Source: CAVVIH01 sp963748295 (GTDB lineage: Bacteria > Acidobacteriota > Vicinamibacteria > Vicinamibacterales > 2-12-FULL-66-21). Taken from it: a stretch of DNA of 64,000 nucleotides. The notes beneath the pieces were generated by a model. That model did no database searches, was not told the DNA's origin, and worked only from the letters and a program-made list of their open reading frames with translations. The stretch lies in NCBI GenBank assembly GCA_963748295.1, contig CAVVIH010000008.1, positions 558,001-622,000 of the forward strand, written 5' to 3'. Shown here piece by piece: positions 62,626 to 64,000 of the stretch (position 1 is its first letter; each line of letters opens with the position of its first letter). A program made the position numbers and the translations under genes.

Positions 62626-63153
62626 TCACTGAGTGATGGTGAACTGGTAACACTCGCTCGTCAGCGCGACGGCGGAGTTGTCCTGCCGGATCACGCGGAA
62701 GTGAATATCGAACCGCGAGCCAACCGGAAACGCCGATAGATCGCGAAACAGCTCTTCACGCGCGGTTCCGCTCGCATCGGTCACCAGGGGCTGAGGGGTG
62801 AGGCCCTTCCCCAGGGTCAGCCAGCCCGTGCTCGTGCAGTTGTCGTCCGGGTTGAGGTCTACCGCCCGCTGCAGCACATACGCCGTCTGAGGGGCGAGGT
62901 CCCGCACCCACGTATCGAGGTGAACGATCAGCGCATCGTCATTGGGCTGGCGGAACTTGACGAGGCCGAACCCCTCCCCGCGCAGCACGACCTCAATGTT
63001 GAAGGGCGGGCTCTCGGGCCCCCATGGCGGGGTTGCCGCTGTTCGTTCACCGACCACCGCCGCAGGGGCGGTTGGACTGTCCGACTGGCTGGTGCAGCCG
63101 GTTGCGAACACCGCCGCAGCGATCATGACTCCACACGCATGCGATCGAAACAT
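62626..63153 (-). CDS. Hypothetical lipoprotein
   Basis: 175 residues from ATG 63153, with GGAGG five bases upstream. The signal ends in the lipobox-like FATGC (residues 17-21). The mature part has strands typical of a small beta-sandwich: NIEVVLRGEGFGLVKFRQ, ALIVHLDTWVRDLAPQTAYVLQRA, FDIHFRVIRQ and ALTSECYQFTITQ, with two Cys that may form a disulfide. No family recognised. Confidence 0.7.
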   Translation of the reverse strand: MFRSHACGVMIAAAVFATGCTSQSDSPTAPAAVVGERTAATPPWGPESPPFNIEVVLRGEGFGLVKFRQPNDDALIVHLDTWVRDLAPQTAYVLQRAVDLNPDDNCTSTGWLTLGKGLTPQPLVTDASGTAREELFRDLSAFPVGSRFDIHFRVIRQDNSAVALTSECYQFTITQ

Positions 63154-63247
63154 GAGAACCTCCGCCGCAATCCTCGCCGCTGGCGGCGCTATGCGCCATC
63201 GAGAGCGTCTCAAGCTTTTCTGAAGATCTGATGCAGGAGCCGGGGGC

Positions 63248-63253
63248 TATAAT
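63248..63253 (+). promoter_or_regulatory. Possible -10 box (TATAAT)
   Basis: A consensus TATAAT lies 13 bases before the ATG at 63267, so the transcript would be nearly leaderless. The -35 region is weak. It is followed by no Shine-Dalgarno. Confidence 0.4.
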
Positions 63254-63266
63254 CCGCGCGACCCCT

Positions 63267-64000
63267 ATGCCAGGCCGGTTCCGGTTCGGAGAGTTCGAGC
63301 TCGACCTCGACGCGTATGTGCTGCGCCTGCGCGACGAGCGAATCAGGCTCGAAAAGATTCCGATGGAACTGCTGATTCTTCTGGTGCGCAGCGCCGGCAC
63401 TTTGGTGCCGCGCGGCGAGATCCAGTCGGCATTGTGGGGTCCCGACGTGTTCGTCGAACGGGATGCGGCAGTCAACACGGCGATCGGAAAACTACGGAAA
63501 GCCCTCGGCGACGATGCGGACACGCCGATATTCGTGGAGACCGTTGTCGGAAAGGGCTATCGCTTCATTGCTCCGGTCCTCGGAACCGCATCGTCCCCAT
63601 CATTCCCGCACTACCTTCTGAGTCGAGGGCGGCGCGAGTTCAGCCTGGAGGCAGGCGACCACATTCTCGGCCGTGAGCCTGTCGCGGCCGTATTCGTGGA
63701 CCATCCATCCGTGTCGCGGCGTCATGCGCGGATTCGGATCGACGCCGACGGAGCGGTCCTCGAAGACATGAAGAGCCGCAACGGCACGTTTCTCAACGGC
63801 CGGAGAATCGACAAGCCTGCGCGGCTCGCCCACGGCGCCGTGATTGGCCTCGGGCCGGTGACGCTGACGTTCCGGGTGAAGTCGGCGCCTGCGTCGACGC
63901 TGCCGGTGGTGAAGAGCGCCGGCAGTGACATAAAGGATGCGTGTGCGGATGTCGTTACGGGCAGGGACGAGGCTGGGAGCATACGAGATCCTGACGCCGC
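63267..64000 (+). CDS. Winged-helix protein with FHA domain (open to the window end)
   Basis: At least 244 residues and no stop before the edge. Residues 1-100 are an OmpR-type winged helix (FRFGEFELDLDAYVLRL, PMELLILLVRSAGTLVPRGEI, NTAIGKLRKALGDD, VVGKGYRFIAP). Residues 110-215 are an FHA domain: GDHILGREP, DHPSVSRRHARIRI, DMKSRNGTFLNGRRI. FHA domains bind phosphothreonine, so this looks like a transcription factor read out by a Ser/Thr kinase. From about 63910 the frame loses character, and a kinase start lies in another frame at 63949; the true end is probably close by, perhaps hidden by a frameshift. Confidence 0.82.
   Translation, partial: MPGRFRFGEFELDLDAYVLRLRDERIRLEKIPMELLILLVRSAGTLVPRGEIQSALWGPDVFVERDAAVNTAIGKLRKALGDDADTPIFVETVVGKGYRFIAPVLGTASSPSFPHYLLSRGRREFSLEAGDHILGREPVAAVFVDHPSVSRRHARIRIDADGAVLEDMKSRNGTFLNGRRIDKPARLAHGAVIGLGPVTLTFRVKSAPASTLPVVKSAGSDIKDACADVVTGRDEAGSIRDPDA
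63949..64000 (+). CDS. Start of a serine/threonine kinase gene (partial)
   Basis: ATG 63949 opens MSLRAGTRLGAYEILTP, which is the typical N-terminus of acidobacterial Ser/Thr kinases just before the glycine loop. AAAGGA lies nine bases upstream. Only 17 residues are in the window. It would overlap or closely follow the FHA protein, a plausible substrate. Confidence 0.55.
   Translation, partial: MSLRAGTRLGAYEILTP

Overview
The window is 64 kb of GC-rich bacterial chromosome. The gene families point to an acidobacterium, most likely of the Vicinamibacteria type; this is inferred from family content and not from any rRNA. The markers are PadR-controlled FtsX/MacB permeases of the acidobacterial duplicated orphan permease (ADOP) type, an acidobacterial VWFA-related protein, winged-helix/TolB/TPR regulators, membrane serine/threonine kinases, a very large TonB receptor with a carboxypeptidase-regulatory-like N-terminus, and several dispersed short repeats. 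No tRNA, rRNA, CRISPR array, prophage or insertion sequence was recognised.

Layout. 0-5 kb: a tightly coupled minus-strand operon with a coiled-coil protein, an OmpA-family envelope protein, a Ras-like small GTPase, a PAS-like protein and a membrane acyltransferase. 5-10 kb: an exported LolA-like protein behind a palindromic operator, a winged-helix/TPR regulator, a small LuxR-type HTH protein, a membrane Ser/Thr kinase, a YCII-like protein and TrmO. 10.6-29.8 kb: a pectin/rhamnogalacturonan locus with GH28, GH106, a TonB receptor, PL22 oligogalacturonate lyase, GH51, the RhaI/RhaD-dehydrogenase/RhaB/RhaM rhamnose enzymes, an unusual regulator and an NCS1-type permease. 30-45.6 kb: housekeeping and stress genes, namely membrane proteins, a K+ channel with a hydrolase, TPR and VWFA proteins, a BlaI/BlaR1-type pair, PadR/ADOP, a redoxin with a haem/copper monooxygenase, and an S9 peptidase.

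45.6-58.4 kb is a catabolic island of unknown substrate. One minus-strand operon holds a TPP enzyme, two aldehyde dehydrogenases and a hydroxyisobutyrate-dehydrogenase-like reductase. A divergent operon holds an acyl-CoA dehydrogenase, a class III CoA-transferase and a MaoC hydratase. A third holds two TPP half-subunits, an MmgE/PrpD protein and an ankyrin protein with a DUF4253-like end. 58.5-64 kb: a second PadR/ADOP pair, an S41 protease, a lipoprotein, a winged-helix/FHA protein and the start of another Ser/Thr kinase.

Two features cut across the window. First, at least 16 apparent single-base frameshifts (about 13 insertions and 3 deletions) break otherwise intact conserved genes. They are densest at 43-52 kb and look more like sequence error than real decay. 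Second, at least six families of short, mostly palindromic dispersed repeats sit between genes, against start or stop codons, and in frame inside coding regions.
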